The notes: a model not told the origin generated them from the letters alone. A stretch of 64,000 nt of DNA from Pseudomonas sp. MYb327 (GCF_040438925.1 NZ_CP159258.1:3672001-3736000), one strand, 5' to 3'. Positions 51,142 through 60,991 are shown, numbered from the stretch's first letter. Translations and numbers: made by a program.

Positions 51142-52758
51142 ATGAGCCAACAGTTTCAACACGATGTTCTGGTAATTGGCAGCGGCGCTGCCGGCTTGAG
51201 CCTTGCGCTGACCTTGCCCAGTGATTTGCGTATTGCCGTATTGAGCAAAGGCGACCTCGCCAATGGCTCGACTTTCTGGGCGCAAGGGGGCGTCGCTGCC
51301 GTACTGGATGATACCGACACTGTCGAATCCCACGTCGATGACACCCTCAATGCCGGAGGCGGCCTGTGCCACGCAGACGCCGTGCGTTTTACCGTAGAAC
51401 ACAGTAAAGAGGCGATTCAGTGGCTGATTGACCAGGGAGTGCCATTTACCCGCGATGAACAGTCCGGCACCGAAGACGGTGGATTCGAGTTTCACCTGAC
51501 CCGCGAAGGCGGTCACAGTCACCGACGCATCATCCATGCTGCAGATGCCACCGGAGCTGCGATTTTCAGGACGCTGCTGGACCAGGCCAAGCAAAGGCCG
51601 AACATCGAGCTGCTGGAACAGCGAGTTGCTGTCGATTTGATCACCGAAAAACGCTTGGGTCTGGAAGGCGATCGTTGCCTCGGCGCCTATGTGCTCAATC
51701 GCGGTACCGGCGAAGTGGATACTTACGGCGCCCGTTTTGTGATTCTCGCGTCCGGCGGCGCGGCCAAGGTCTACCTCTATACCAGCAACCCCGATGGAGC
51801 CTGCGGTGACGGCATCGCCATGGCCTGGCGTTCGGGTTGCCGGGTGGCGAATCTGGAGTTCAACCAGTTTCACCCCACCTGCCTATATCACCCGCAAGCC
51901 AAGAGTTTCCTGATCACCGAGGCCCTTCGCGGTGAAGGTGCACACCTGAAGCTACCCAACGGCGAGCGCTTCATGCAACGCTTCGACCCACGAGCGGAAC
52001 TGGCCCCACGGGACATCGTCGCCCGCGCCATCGACCATGAAATGAAGCGACTGGGCGTCGATTGCGTCTATCTGGACATCAGCCACAAATCCGAAGAGTT
52101 CATCAAGACACACTTTCCGACGGTGTATGAACGCTGCCTCGAATTTTCCATCGATATCACAAAGCAGCCGATTCCGGTGGTGCCGGCGGCGCACTACACC
52201 TGCGGCGGTGTCATGGTGGATCAACAGGGTCGCACGGATGTGCCAGGTCTTTACGCAATTGGCGAAACCAGCTTCACCGGCCTGCATGGCGCCAACCGCA
52301 TGGCCAGCAACTCATTGCTGGAGTGCTTTGTTTACGCGCGCTCGGCGGCGGCGGACATCGTGGAGCAGTTGCCACAGGTTTCAGCGCCTGTCGCTCTGCC
52401 CGTGTGGGATGCGAGCCAGGTGACCGACTCCGATGAAGACGTGATCATTGCGCACAACTGGGATGAACTGCGGCGATTCATGTGGGACTACGTGGGTATC
52501 GTGCGCACCAACAAGCGTCTGCAACGGGCCCAGCACCGAGTGCGCCTGCTGCTCGACGAAATCGACGAGTTCTACAGTAACTACAAAGTCAGCCGGGATT
52601 TGATCGAGCTACGCAACCTGGCTCAAGTGGCCGAGTTGATGATTCGCTCAGCGATGGAGCGCAAGGAGAGTCGTGGCCTGCATTACACCCTCGATTATCC
52701 GAAAATGCTGCCGGTAGCCCTGGACACTATTCTGGTGCCATCCACCTACGCCGACTGA
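51142..52758 (+). CDS. nadB: L-aspartate oxidase
   Basis: 538 residues from the ATG at 51142 with GCGGA upstream; the in-frame extension to 51067 is not supported. [17 protein letters not shown] binds [15 protein letters not shown] and the HTHRR-like [18 protein letters not shown] are the active-site blocks, and [16 protein letters not shown] is the family signature. It oxidises L-aspartate to iminoaspartate for NAD synthesis. It is divergent from algU, as in P. aeruginosa. Its last 32 bases overlap the convergent ygfX gene. Confidence 0.94.
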   Translation: MSQQFQHDVLVIGSGAAGLSLALTLPSDLRIAVLSKGDLANGSTFWAQGGVAAVLDDTDTVESHVDDTLNAGGGLCHADAVRFTVEHSKEAIQWLIDQGVPFTRDEQSGTEDGGFEFHLTREGGHSHRRIIHAADATGAAIFRTLLDQAKQRPNIELLEQRVAVDLITEKRLGLEGDRCLGAYVLNRGTGEVDTYGARFVILASGGAAKVYLYTSNPDGACGDGIAMAWRSGCRVANLEFNQFHPTCLYHPQAKSFLITEALRGEGAHLKLPNGERFMQRFDPRAELAPRDIVARAIDHEMKRLGVDCVYLDISHKSEEFIKTHFPTVYERCLEFSIDITKQPIPVVPAAHYTCGGVMVDQQGRTDVPGLYAIGETSFTGLHGANRMASNSLLECFVYARSAAADIVEQLPQVSAPVALPVWDASQVTDSDEDVIIAHNWDELRRFMWDYVGIVRTNKRLQRAQHRVRLLLDEIDEFYSNYKVSRDLIELRNLAQVAELMIRSAMERKESRGLHYTLDYPKMLPVALDTILVPSTYAD

Positions 52759-53179
52759 ACTTGAGCCGGACTCGCAGGCGTCGGTGAACATCCGCCGCCT
52801 GCGAATCCCGGGGCACGCAAATGGCCCTTACCCGGCGCTCGTCGCGCAAACGAAAACGCAACACCACGATCAACGGCAGCGCCAGGCTGTCAGGACGCAA
52901 CTGCACCGGCTGCCATCCCCCCGCCCGACTCCACAACTGCCAGCCATCAGCATCGCGGCGCAAACCGCAAAACGCCTGCGGGTGCGTCAGCATGATCTGA
53001 CGAGGCAATGCCCAAGCGCCATGCAGCAGGCAGCAAAAAGTGCCGAGCAAACTGGACCAAAGGGGTATGGAGAGTAGAAACAGCGCTCCCAGCGCGAACA
53101 ACTGGGCCAACAGATACGCCGCCAGCAACTGCCGTGAGGCATGCCAGCGGCATTCGAAACCATTACTTGGGCTGGACAC
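52727..53179 (-). CDS. ygfX: YgfX-family membrane protein
   Basis: 150 residues from a GTG at 53179 that overlaps the last codons of sdhE. Two hydrophobic segments (about residues 18-38 and 42-58) are followed by a basic, Arg-rich cytoplasmic part ([20 protein letters not shown]). The position directly after sdhE matches E. coli ygfX (cptA), which has been reported as a toxin partner of SdhE/CptB affecting the cytoskeleton. That activity is not established here. The 3' end overlaps nadB by 32 bases. Confidence 0.78.
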   Translation of the reverse strand: MSSPSNGFECRWHASRQLLAAYLLAQLFALGALFLLSIPLWSSLLGTFCCLLHGAWALPRQIMLTHPQAFCGLRRDADGWQLWSRAGGWQPVQLRPDSLALPLIVVLRFRLRDERRVRAICVPRDSQAADVHRRLRVRLKFSRRRWMAPE

Positions 53180-53417
53180 GATCCAGAATCATGCGAACCA
53201 TGCGCTGAAGCTCCGGATCTTCCGATTCGGCACGTTCCATGAACCAGCCGAACATGTCCTGATCCTCGCACTCGAGCAACCTGACGTAGCAGGCGCGATC
53301 GACCTCGTTCAAGTGCGGGTAGACCTCTTTCACAAACGGCACCAGCAACACGTCAAGCTCAAGCATGCCGCGGCGGCTGTGCCAGTAGAGGCGATTCAGT
53401 TCAACATCTTCGACCAT
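53163..53417 (-). CDS. sdhE: Succinate dehydrogenase flavinylation factor SdhE
   Basis: 84 residues from the ATG at 53417, GAGGAG upstream. [19 protein letters not shown] contains the RGxxE motif essential for flavin attachment. [17 protein letters not shown] is also typical. It promotes covalent FAD attachment to SdhA. It is divergent from ygfZ and overlaps ygfX, the same group of three as in E. coli. Confidence 0.92.
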   Translation of the reverse strand: MVEDVELNRLYWHSRRGMLELDVLLVPFVKEVYPHLNEVDRACYVRLLECEDQDMFGWFMERAESEDPELQRMVRMILDRVQPK

Positions 53418-53566
53418 GGAGCGCTCCTCAAATAGGCCGCAAGTATACAGCCCCGCGCCTCGTCGAACAGTCGGCTTTGGTCGGGCACATGTGATCCTTT
53501 GTGAACTACCCATTTCAAGGGCGCACCCTTATCATGTCCGCCAGACTCTTTACCCTGCGATGACCC

Positions 53567-54508
53567 ATGGCCGATTCTGCTTTTTTCTGCACGCTGTCTC
53601 ATGAAGGTGTTCTTGCGGTCCGCGGTGCGGACGCCGGCAAGTTCCTGCAAGGCCAATTGACCTGCAACCTCAATTACTTGAGCGACACCCAGGCCAGCCT
53701 CGGCGCGCGCTGCACGCAGAAAGGCCGGATGCAGTCGAGCTTCCGCATTCTGCTCGAAGGCGACGGCGTGCTCTTGGCCATGGCTAGCGAGCTGCTGGAA
53801 CCGCAACTGGCAGACCTGAAAAAGTACGCGGTGTTCTCCAAGTCCAAACTGACCGATGAAAGCTCGGCCTGGGTCCGTTTCGGCATCGACCATGGCGACG
53901 CCGCGCTGATCAGCCTCGGCCTGGTACTGCCCGCAGAAACTGACAGCGTAGTGCGCAATGACGGGCTGATCGCCATTCGCGTGTCGCCCGATCGCGCCGA
54001 ACTCTGGGTCGCTGCCGACAAGGCGGCAGACATAAAGGGCAAGCTGTCCGCCCTGCTGGCTGAAGGCGATCTGGATCAATGGCTGCTCGGCCAGGTCCGC
54101 GCCGGGATTGGTCAAGTGATGCCTAATACTCGCGAGCTGTTCATCCCGCAGATGCTCAACCTGCAAGCCGTGGGTGGCGTGAGTTTCAAAAAAGGCTGTT
54201 ACACCGGCCAGGAAATCGTCGCGCGTATGCAGTACCTGGGCAAACTCAAACGTCGTTTGTATCGCCTGCAACTGGATGCCAACGAACTGCCTGAGCCCGG
54301 CACCCAGCTGTTTTCCCCGAGCCACGGCAGTTCGATCGGCGAAGTGGTGCTAGCTGCACATGCCGGGCAAAACATTGAACTGCTGGCCGTGTTGCAAGCC
54401 GAAGCTGCAGAGGGTGGCGACATACACGTCGGTGCGCTCGACGGCCCTGCCCTGCACTTGCTCGACCTGCCTTACCAACTGGACCGCGACCGCGAGATCC
54501 AGCGCTGA
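53567..54508 (+). CDS. ygfZ: Folate-binding iron-sulfur cluster repair protein YgfZ
   Basis: 313 residues. GVSFKKGCYTGQEIVARMQYLG holds the KGCYTGQE signature with its reactive Cys. The N-terminal part is the GcvT-like folate domain (FLQGQLTCNLNYL). It helps to build or repair iron-sulfur clusters in enzymes such as MiaB. It is divergent from sdhE-ygfX and precedes the HDOD gene by 37 bases. Confidence 0.92.
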   Translation: MADSAFFCTLSHEGVLAVRGADAGKFLQGQLTCNLNYLSDTQASLGARCTQKGRMQSSFRILLEGDGVLLAMASELLEPQLADLKKYAVFSKSKLTDESSAWVRFGIDHGDAALISLGLVLPAETDSVVRNDGLIAIRVSPDRAELWVAADKAADIKGKLSALLAEGDLDQWLLGQVRAGIGQVMPNTRELFIPQMLNLQAVGGVSFKKGCYTGQEIVARMQYLGKLKRRLYRLQLDANELPEPGTQLFSPSHGSSIGEVVLAAHAGQNIELLAVLQAEAAEGGDIHVGALDGPALHLLDLPYQLDRDREIQR

Positions 54509-54545
54509 CAGCAGTACATTTTTTTGCGACACCTAGAGAAATGAA

Positions 54546-55367
54546 ATGAGTGAGCTGGCGGAAAAGGTCCAACAGGATTTGGTTGAGGCCATCGATAACG
54601 ATGACCTGGTTCTGCCAACATTGCCGGAAGTGGCTTTGCAGATTCGCAAGGCAGCTGAAGATCCGGACATCAGCATCAGCACCCTGAGCAAAGTGATCGG
54701 CCGCGACGCCGCGCTGTCGGCGCGCCTGATCAAAGTTGTTAACAGTCCGTTGCTGCGCGCGACTCAGGAAGTCACCGAACTGCACACTGCGATCACTCGC
54801 CTGGGCATCAACTACAGCAGCAACCTGGCAATCGGCCTGGTCATGGAACAGATCTTTCATGCCCGTTCCGAAGCGGTTGAACAGAAAATGCGCGAAGTCT
54901 GGCGCAAAAGCCTGGAAATCGCCGGCGTCAGTTACGCACTCTGCCGCAACTACACTCAACTCAAGCCCGATCAAGCAGCCCTTGGCGGGTTGGTGCATCA
55001 GATCGGCATACTGCCGATCCTGACCTACGCCGAAGACCACTATGAGCTGCTGTCCGACCCGGTCAGTCTCAATCACGTAATCGATCAGATTCACCCGATC
55101 CTCGGCGACAAATTGCTCAGGGTCTGGGAGTTTCCGGAAATGCTGGTGCAGGTACCGAAGCTATACCTGAACTTTAAGCGACAGTCCGCAAAGGTTGACT
55201 ATGTTGATCTGGTGCAAGTGGCCAGCCTGTATTGCCATAAAGACACCGACCACCCGATTTCACGCATTGACGCCTTCAGCGTGCCATCCTTCAAAAAGCT
55301 CGGAATCGATCCTGATAACAAGGCAATGTGTGCCGATCTGGAAGAAACCCGGTCGATGTTTTATTGA
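54546..55367 (+). CDS. HDOD domain protein
   Basis: 273 residues. LPTLPEVALQIRKAAEDPDISISTLSKVIGRDAALSARLIKVVNSPLLR is the N-terminal HDOD landmark, and LGGLVHQIGILPILTYAED the region that in HD enzymes carries metal ligands. The HD metal pair is degenerate, so it is a signalling scaffold, not a phosphohydrolase. No other domain is attached. It is weakly linked to ygfZ and followed by a repeat region. Confidence 0.85.
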   Translation: MSELAEKVQQDLVEAIDNDDLVLPTLPEVALQIRKAAEDPDISISTLSKVIGRDAALSARLIKVVNSPLLRATQEVTELHTAITRLGINYSSNLAIGLVMEQIFHARSEAVEQKMREVWRKSLEIAGVSYALCRNYTQLKPDQAALGGLVHQIGILPILTYAEDHYELLSDPVSLNHVIDQIHPILGDKLLRVWEFPEMLVQVPKLYLNFKRQSAKVDYVDLVQVASLYCHKDTDHPISRIDAFSVPSFKKLGIDPDNKAMCADLEETRSMFY

Positions 55368-55385
55368 ATCTAAACCGTCACTTAT

Positions 55386-55527
55386 GACGAGGGAGCTTGC
55401 TCCCGCCGGGCTGCGAAGCGGCCCCAAACCGTACTCCACGGGGATTCAGATAAACCGCATTTATCGACTTTCGACTGCTGCGCAGCCGAGCGTGACGGTG
55501 CGGCGATCCGACAAGCTTCCTCGCCAC
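55386..55527. repeat. Long REP-like element, GAGGGAGCTTGCTCCC type
   Basis: CGAGGGAGCTTGCTCCCGCC with GGGCTGCGAAGCGGCCCC on the left, and CTGCGCAGCCGAGCG with AAGCTTCCTCGCCAC on the right. It shares its inner GGGCTGCGAAGC with the element at 30028. Convergent genes flank it. Confidence 0.75.
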
Positions 55528-55537
55528 AAAGCGGTGC

Positions 55538-56926
55538 TTACTCCCCCGCAGTAAAACTCACCCGCACCTTCAACCCTGCCTGCTCGCCATCATGCAGGCT
55601 GATCTGCGCCAAATGCGCGCGGCAGATTTCGCCGACAATGGCCAGCCCCAGGCCTGTTCCAGCCACTTGCTGGTTGCGACGGTAAAAGCGTTCGAACACA
55701 CGATCACGCTCATCCAGCGGAATTCCCGGACCATCATCCTCGACCTCCAGCACTGCAGGCGCCGAGACCCGCAGAATGACGTTACCGCCCGGTGGCGTGT
55801 GGGCCAGTGCGTTGTCCACCAGATTGCTCAACAGTTCGTTCAGCAAGGTCGGCTCGCCGCGCATCCACACCGGCTCGTCGGCTTCCAACGCCAGCGCCAC
55901 ACCCCGCTTATGGGCCAGCGGCGCCATGGCCATGCCAAGCTCACGCGCCAATTGGCTCAGATCGAGCAATTGAGCGCCGCCTTCGGCAATCGCCCGCGCG
56001 CCATTTTCAACACGGGCCAGCGAGAGCAATTGATTGGCCAGATGGGTCAGGCGATCGGTGCCTTGAGCGGCGGTTTCCAGCGTCTCGCGCCAGGTCTGTG
56101 GCTCGGTTGAACGCAGACCCAATTCCAGGCGCGCCTTGAGCGCCGCCAACGGGGTGCGCAATTCGTGAGCCGCATCGGCGATGAATTGCGCCTGACGCTC
56201 GAACTGCCCGCGCAAGCGTTCGGTAAAGTGGTTGAGCGCGCGTACCAATGGCCATAATTCGTGCTGGACTTCGACCAACGGCAACGGCCGCAGATCATCC
56301 GGCTGACGCTCCTCCACCGCCGAACGCAAGCGCTCCAATGGACGCAGTGCCGCGCTGACCGCAAACCACACCATCATCAGTGCCCCGATCGCCAGCATGC
56401 CCAGACGCAACAACGTATCCGCCGCCAGGCTGCGGGCCATGCTGACGCGTGCCTCATCGGTCTCCGCCACGCGAATTTCCGCCATGCCGTTCATGTTCGG
56501 TTCGCTGACCGCTTTGAGCAGGCTGACCACACGTACGTTCTGCCCCCGATAAGTCGCGTTGTAGAACCGCGCCAGCGCCGGATAATCATCAGTGCGCGGC
56601 GTCCCGGGGGGCGGGCCCGGCAGGTTTTCGTAGCCGGAAATCAGCTTTTGGTTGATGTCATTGACCAGGTAAAAAATTCGCCCGGCGCTGTCGTAGGCGA
56701 AGGTATCGAGGGCCACGTAAGGCACGTCGAGGCTGAGGCTGCCGTCGCGTTCGGAGAGGCCCGCCGCAATCGTTCGCGCCGAAGCAAGTAAAGTGCGGTC
56801 ATAAGCCGTGTCGGCCGCTTCGCGACCGTTCCAGTACGCGCTCAAACCGCTGGCCAGCATCAGCACCACCAGCAACAGCGCGAGGTTCCACAGCAACCGC
56901 CAGCGCAGGCTGCTGGGCTTATGCAT
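55538..56926 (-). CDS. tctE: Sensor histidine kinase TctE
   Basis: 462 residues. Two membrane segments (about 10-31 and 172-195) bracket a periplasmic sensor domain. HAMP follows, then FIADAAHELRTPLAALKARLE with the phospho-accepting His. ATPase boxes are NLVDNALAHTPPGG, VEDDGPGIPLDE and GTGLGLAIVGEI. It senses tricarboxylates and phosphorylates TctD. The ATG at 56926 overlaps the tctD stop by 8 bases. Confidence 0.9.
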   Translation of the reverse strand: MHKPSSLRWRLLWNLALLLVVLMLASGLSAYWNGREAADTAYDRTLLASARTIAAGLSERDGSLSLDVPYVALDTFAYDSAGRIFYLVNDINQKLISGYENLPGPPPGTPRTDDYPALARFYNATYRGQNVRVVSLLKAVSEPNMNGMAEIRVAETDEARVSMARSLAADTLLRLGMLAIGALMMVWFAVSAALRPLERLRSAVEERQPDDLRPLPLVEVQHELWPLVRALNHFTERLRGQFERQAQFIADAAHELRTPLAALKARLELGLRSTEPQTWRETLETAAQGTDRLTHLANQLLSLARVENGARAIAEGGAQLLDLSQLARELGMAMAPLAHKRGVALALEADEPVWMRGEPTLLNELLSNLVDNALAHTPPGGNVILRVSAPAVLEVEDDGPGIPLDERDRVFERFYRRNQQVAGTGLGLAIVGEICRAHLAQISLHDGEQAGLKVRVSFTAGE

Positions 56927-57590
56927 CGCGGCTTTCCAGCAAATAGCCGAGGCCGCGAAAGGTCACGATGGCGACGGGTTGACCGTCGAGTTTCTTGCGC
57001 AAGCGGTGCACGTAGATTTCGATGGCGTCGGGGCTGGCCTCTTCGTCGAGCCCGAACACCTGGGAAGCCAGTTGCTCCTTGCTCATCACCCGACCGGGAC
57101 GGGCAATCAGCGCTTCGAGCACGGCCTGTTCGCGGGAAGTCAGGGACAGCAACTCTTCACCGAGGGTAAAGCGCCGAGTGTCCAGGTCATAGGCCAGCAC
57201 GCCGCAGCGCTGCATCCGTTCACCGCCCAACACACTACGCCGCAGCAAGGCTTTGACCCGGGCTTCGAGTTCGGTGAGTTCGAACGGTTTGGCCAGGTAA
57301 TCGTCAGCGCCGAGGTTGAGGCCATGGACCCGATCCTTGACGTCACTGCGCGCGGTCAACATCAATACCGGCAGGTTCTTGCCCCGTGCGCGCAATCGCG
57401 CCAGCACTTCGAAACCATCCATGCGCGGCAGGCCGACATCGAGAATCGCCATCGCGTATTCCTCGCTGCCGAGCGCCAGGTCGGCCGCCACGCCATCGTG
57501 CAGCACATCCACGGTCAGGCCGGTGCTCTTGAGCGCCTGGGCGACACTTTCGGCGAGCTGCAGATGGTCTTCGACGAGCAGAACACGCAT
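56919..57590 (-). CDS. tctD: Response regulator TctD (OmpR family)
   Basis: 223 residues. MRVLLVEDHLQLAESVAQAL starts the receiver, Asp51 in ILDVGLPRMDG is the phosphorylation site, and Lys in DDYLAKPFEL follows. The C-terminal winged helix is visible (LTSREQAVLEALIARPG, EIYVHRLRKKLDG). It should activate the divergent tctCBA operon. GGTAAAG precedes the ATG. Confidence 0.92.
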   Translation of the reverse strand: MRVLLVEDHLQLAESVAQALKSTGLTVDVLHDGVAADLALGSEEYAMAILDVGLPRMDGFEVLARLRARGKNLPVLMLTARSDVKDRVHGLNLGADDYLAKPFELTELEARVKALLRRSVLGGERMQRCGVLAYDLDTRRFTLGEELLSLTSREQAVLEALIARPGRVMSKEQLASQVFGLDEEASPDAIEIYVHRLRKKLDGQPVAIVTFRGLGYLLESRDA

Positions 57591-57642
57591 TGATCTTTAC
57601 CTCATTCAGGGATGGTCGACGCCATTCTTTGGCGCGGAGTTT

Positions 57643-57662
57643 ACAGCGGCATCCGCCGCTGT
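57643..57662. promoter_or_regulatory. Perfect hairpin or dyad in the tctD-tctC control region
   Basis: ACAGCGGC-ATCC-GCCGCTGT, perfect 8-base arms, about 53 bases before the tctD start. Function unknown. The whole gap 57591-57980 has no gene, and in particular no opdH. Confidence 0.4.
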
Positions 57663-57690
57663 GAAGCCCGAAAAACCGCGAAAGCCCGAT

Positions 57691-57709
57691 GAAAGGTTAG
57701 CGAAAGGTT
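57691..57709 (+). promoter_or_regulatory. Tandem repeat, putative TctD binding site
   Basis: GAAAGGTT (57691-57698) is repeated at 57702-57709, an 11-base period. OmpR-family regulators bind direct repeats one helical turn apart. It sits between tctD and tctC. Confidence 0.5.
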
Positions 57710-57955
57710 CGACCATTAGAGTCAAGCCACAGATGGTTTCAATCGCAGCCATCGATCCTGCTTTGAAATGTAGCTCCCGAAAAACGTCTCGATGCGTTTT
57801 CGCCAATAAGAACAATAACGAGGTACTTCGCCATGCTGCCCACCCAGCTCCAGCTTTGTCCGCCCCGCCCCTTTTCCCGCTCCCCATCGTTTACGCTTGC
57901 CGGCGCCGTTGTCGACTGCGCGAAGCGAAACCGCCGCATCTGAAACATCCCCTAT

Positions 57956-57963
57956 AACAACAA
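57956..57963 (+). promoter_or_regulatory. Putative Hfq/Crc (CA) motif before tctC
   Basis: AACAACAA fits the AAnAAnAA motif bound by Hfq-Crc in pseudomonads, 7 bases before the GGAG of the tctC gene. It would make translation subject to carbon catabolite repression. Confidence 0.45.
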
Positions 57964-57980
57964 CTCCCGTGGAGAAAAAA

Positions 57981-58958
57981 ATGAATCGATCATTGCGCCG
58001 TTTCGCCCTCGCCGCCAGTTGCATGCTGTTTGCCAGCCAACTGATGGCCGAGCCCAAGCGCCCGGAATGCATCGCCCCGGCCTCACCGGGTGGTGGTTTC
58101 GACCTGACCTGCAAACTGGCGCAAAGCGCGCTGGTCAACGAAAAACTGCTGACCAAACCGATGCGCGTGACCTACATGCCCGGTGGTGTTGGCGCGGTGG
58201 CCTACAACGCGGTGGTCGCCCAGCGTCCGGCCGACGCCGGCACGCTGGTGGCTTGGTCTAGCGGTTCGCTGCTGAATCTGGCCCAAGGCAAGTTCGGCCG
58301 TTTCGATGAAACCAATGTGCGCTGGCTGGCGGCCGTTGGCACCAGCTACGGCGCCATCGCGGTGAAAAGCGATTCGCCCTACAAGACCCTGGATGATCTG
58401 GTAAAGGCGCTGAAGAAAGATCCGAGCAAAGTGGTGATCGGTTCCGGCGGCACCGTCGGCAGCCAGGACTGGATGCAAACCGCGCTGATCGCCAAGGCCG
58501 CCGGGATCAACCCGCGTGACCTGCGATACGTCGCCCTCGAAGGCGGCGGCGAAATCGCCACCGCCCTGCTCGGAGGCCATATCCAGGTTGGCAGCACCGA
58601 CATTTCCGACTCCATGCCGCACATCCAGAGCGGCGACATGCGCCTGTTGGCGGTGTTCTCTGAGAAGCGCCTGGACGAGCCGGAAATGAAAGACATCCCG
58701 ACCGCCAAAGAGCAAGGCTACGACATCGTCTGGCCGGTGGTTCGCGGTTTCTACCTCGGGCCAAAAGTCAGCGATGAAGATTACGCCTGGTGGAAAGACT
58801 CCTTCGACAAGCTGCTGGCCTCGCCTGAGTTCGCCAAGCTGCGCGATCAGCGTGAACTGTTCCCGTTCGCCATGACCGGACCGGAACTGGACACCTACGT
58901 GAAGAAGCAAGTCGCGGACTACAAAGTGCTGGCCAAAGAGTTCGGCCTGATCCAGTGA
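57981..58958 (+). CDS. tctC: Tricarboxylate-binding protein TctC (second system)
   Basis: 325 residues from the ATG at 57981 with GGAG upstream. Signal peptide MNRSLRRFALAASCMLFASQLMA, cleaved near residue 23. ECIAPASPGGGFDLTCKLAQ is the binding loop. It is the periplasmic binder for citrate or cis-aconitate-like acids, judging from the TctDE and TctBA context. It is related to, but quite different from, the protein at 4693. Two Cys near the N-terminus could form a disulfide. Confidence 0.9.
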   Translation: MNRSLRRFALAASCMLFASQLMAEPKRPECIAPASPGGGFDLTCKLAQSALVNEKLLTKPMRVTYMPGGVGAVAYNAVVAQRPADAGTLVAWSSGSLLNLAQGKFGRFDETNVRWLAAVGTSYGAIAVKSDSPYKTLDDLVKALKKDPSKVVIGSGGTVGSQDWMQTALIAKAAGINPRDLRYVALEGGGEIATALLGGHIQVGSTDISDSMPHIQSGDMRLLAVFSEKRLDEPEMKDIPTAKEQGYDIVWPVVRGFYLGPKVSDEDYAWWKDSFDKLLASPEFAKLRDQRELFPFAMTGPELDTYVKKQVADYKVLAKEFGLIQ

Positions 58959-59016
58959 TCGCCTCTGTCTAGCGGCTGCGGCTCCGTTTGGCGGGGTCGC
59001 GGCGCAGGAGTTCCTC

Positions 59017-59475
59017 ATGCTTCTACAACGCATTTTTGCTTCCGTGCTGTTGCTCGTCTGCCTTGGGCTGGCACTGATGGCATGGCCGTACCAAGCGGAT
59101 TTTTCCTACGAACCAGTCGGCCCCCGGGCGTTTCCACTGCTGATGCTCGGCCTGATGGGCTGCGCTCTGCTGTACATGGCGTTTCGCCCGACGCTGATCG
59201 TGCACAGCGAAGAAGACCCGGAGCTGGACCGTGAAACCCTGATCAAGATTGGCATCTGCGTCGTGCTGTTGCTGATCTTTGCCGGGTTGTTCGAACCCCT
59301 GGGCTTCATTCTCAGCAGCATCCTGATCGGCATTCCGATGGCGCGCCTCTACGGCGGTCGCTGGCTGCCCAGCGTGGTCGTCACCACGCTGATGGCCATT
59401 GGTCTTTACCTGCTGTTCGACAAGTTGATGGACGTGCCGCTGCCCTTGGGCCTGCTCGACGTTCTGGAGAACTGA
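59017..59475 (+). CDS. tctB: TctB small membrane subunit (second system)
   Basis: 152 residues, GGAG upstream of the ATG. Four hydrophobic segments with YEPVGPRAFPLLMLGLMG near residue 33 and FEPLGFILSSILIGIPMARL near residue 93. It is the small inner-membrane subunit. It lies 58 bases after tctC and 1 base before tctA. Confidence 0.88.
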   Translation: MLLQRIFASVLLLVCLGLALMAWPYQADFSYEPVGPRAFPLLMLGLMGCALLYMAFRPTLIVHSEEDPELDRETLIKIGICVVLLLIFAGLFEPLGFILSSILIGIPMARLYGGRWLPSVVVTTLMAIGLYLLFDKLMDVPLPLGLLDVLEN

Positions 59476-59476
59476 T

Positions 59477-60991
59477 ATGGATACGCTTGGCTATTTGGGT
59501 CAGGGGTTTGGCGTCGCGCTGAGTCCGTACAACCTGGTGACCGCGCTCTGCGGCACCCTGATCGGCACCGTCGTTGGCCTGCTTCCGGGCCTGGGCCCGA
59601 TCAACGGTGTGGCACTGTTGATCCCGATCGCATTCGCCCTCGGCCTGCCACCGGAGTCGGCACTGATCCTGCTGGCAGCGGTGTACCTGGGATGCGAATA
59701 CGGCGGCCGGATCAGCTCGATCCTGTTGAACATCCCGGGCGAAGCTTCCACCGTGATGACCACGCTCGACGGCTACCCGATGGCCCGCAAGGGCCTGGCC
59801 GGTGTGGCCTTGTCGTTGTCGGCATGGAGCTCGTTCATTGGTGCGTTCATCGCCACTTGCGGCATGGTGCTGTTCGCCCCGCTACTGGCGAAATGGGCGA
59901 TTGCCTTCGGACCGGCGGAATATTTCGTACTGATGGTGTTCGCGATTGTCTGTCTTGGCGGAATGGCCGGTGACCGGCCGCTGAAGACCTTCATCGCTGC
60001 ACTGATCGGGCTGTTTCTATCCACGGTCGGCATAGACGCCAACAGCGGCGTTTATCGCTTCACGGGGGACAACATCCACCTGACTGACGGTATTCAATTC
60101 GTCGTGTTAGTGCTAGGCCTGTTCTCCATCAGCGAAATCCTCCTGCTGCTAGAAAAAACCCATCGTGGCCAGGAAGCCGTCAAGGCCACTGGCCGCATGA
60201 TGTTCAACTTTAAGGAGGCTTCGGCAGTCTTCGTGGTGAACATTCGTTGCGGAGTGTTCGGTTTCATCATGGGGGTATTACCGGGTGCCGGCGCGACCCT
60301 GGCCAGCGCCGTGGCCTACATGACTGAAAAACGTATTGCCGGCGCCAAGGGTACCTTCGGCCAGGGCGACATGCGCGGCCTGGCTGCGCCGGAAACCGCC
60401 ATCGGTGCTTCCGCCTGTGGCGCGCTGGTGCCGATGTTGACGCTCGGTGTTCCGGGCTCGGGCACCACCGCCGTGATGATCGGCGCCCTGTCGCTGTACA
60501 ACATCACGCCGGGTCCACTGCTGTTCCAACAGCAACCGGACATCGTCTGGGGCCTGATTGCCTCGTTGTTTATCGCCAACATCATGCTGGTGATCCTCAA
60601 CATTCCGATGATCCGCATCTTCACCCGCATCCTCGCTGTGCCGAACTGGGCACTGGTGCCGGTGATCGCAATCATTACCGGGATCGGCGTCTATGCGGTG
60701 CATGCCACAACCTTCGACCTGTTCTTGATGGTCGGCATCGGTATCTTCGGCTACATCCTGCGTAAACTGGATTTCCCGCTGTCCCCGGTTTTGCTGGGGT
60801 TCATCCTCGGAGGTTTGATGGAGCAGAACCTGCGTCGTGCACTGTCGATTTCCAACGGTGCGCTGGAGATCCTCTGGTCGAGCCCGATCACTTTCGGTGT
60901 CTGGGTCCTGACCGTGTTCATGCTGCTGGTGCCGCTGCTGCGGATCTGGCGCAAACGTTCGGTTGCGCGGCGCGTTATTGCCGATGTCTGA
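59477..60991 (+). CDS. tctA: TctA large membrane subunit (second system)
   Basis: 504 residues with about twelve hydrophobic segments. LLPGLGPINGVALLIPIAF and VLPGAGATLASAVAYMTEKR mark the two halves, and TLGVPGSGTTAVMIGALSLY the second landmark. It is the permease of the tricarboxylate importer. The last 8 bases overlap the start of the AbrB-like gene. Confidence 0.92.
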   Translation: MDTLGYLGQGFGVALSPYNLVTALCGTLIGTVVGLLPGLGPINGVALLIPIAFALGLPPESALILLAAVYLGCEYGGRISSILLNIPGEASTVMTTLDGYPMARKGLAGVALSLSAWSSFIGAFIATCGMVLFAPLLAKWAIAFGPAEYFVLMVFAIVCLGGMAGDRPLKTFIAALIGLFLSTVGIDANSGVYRFTGDNIHLTDGIQFVVLVLGLFSISEILLLLEKTHRGQEAVKATGRMMFNFKEASAVFVVNIRCGVFGFIMGVLPGAGATLASAVAYMTEKRIAGAKGTFGQGDMRGLAAPETAIGASACGALVPMLTLGVPGSGTTAVMIGALSLYNITPGPLLFQQQPDIVWGLIASLFIANIMLVILNIPMIRIFTRILAVPNWALVPVIAIITGIGVYAVHATTFDLFLMVGIGIFGYILRKLDFPLSPVLLGFILGGLMEQNLRRALSISNGALEILWSSPITFGVWVLTVFMLLVPLLRIWRKRSVARRVIADV

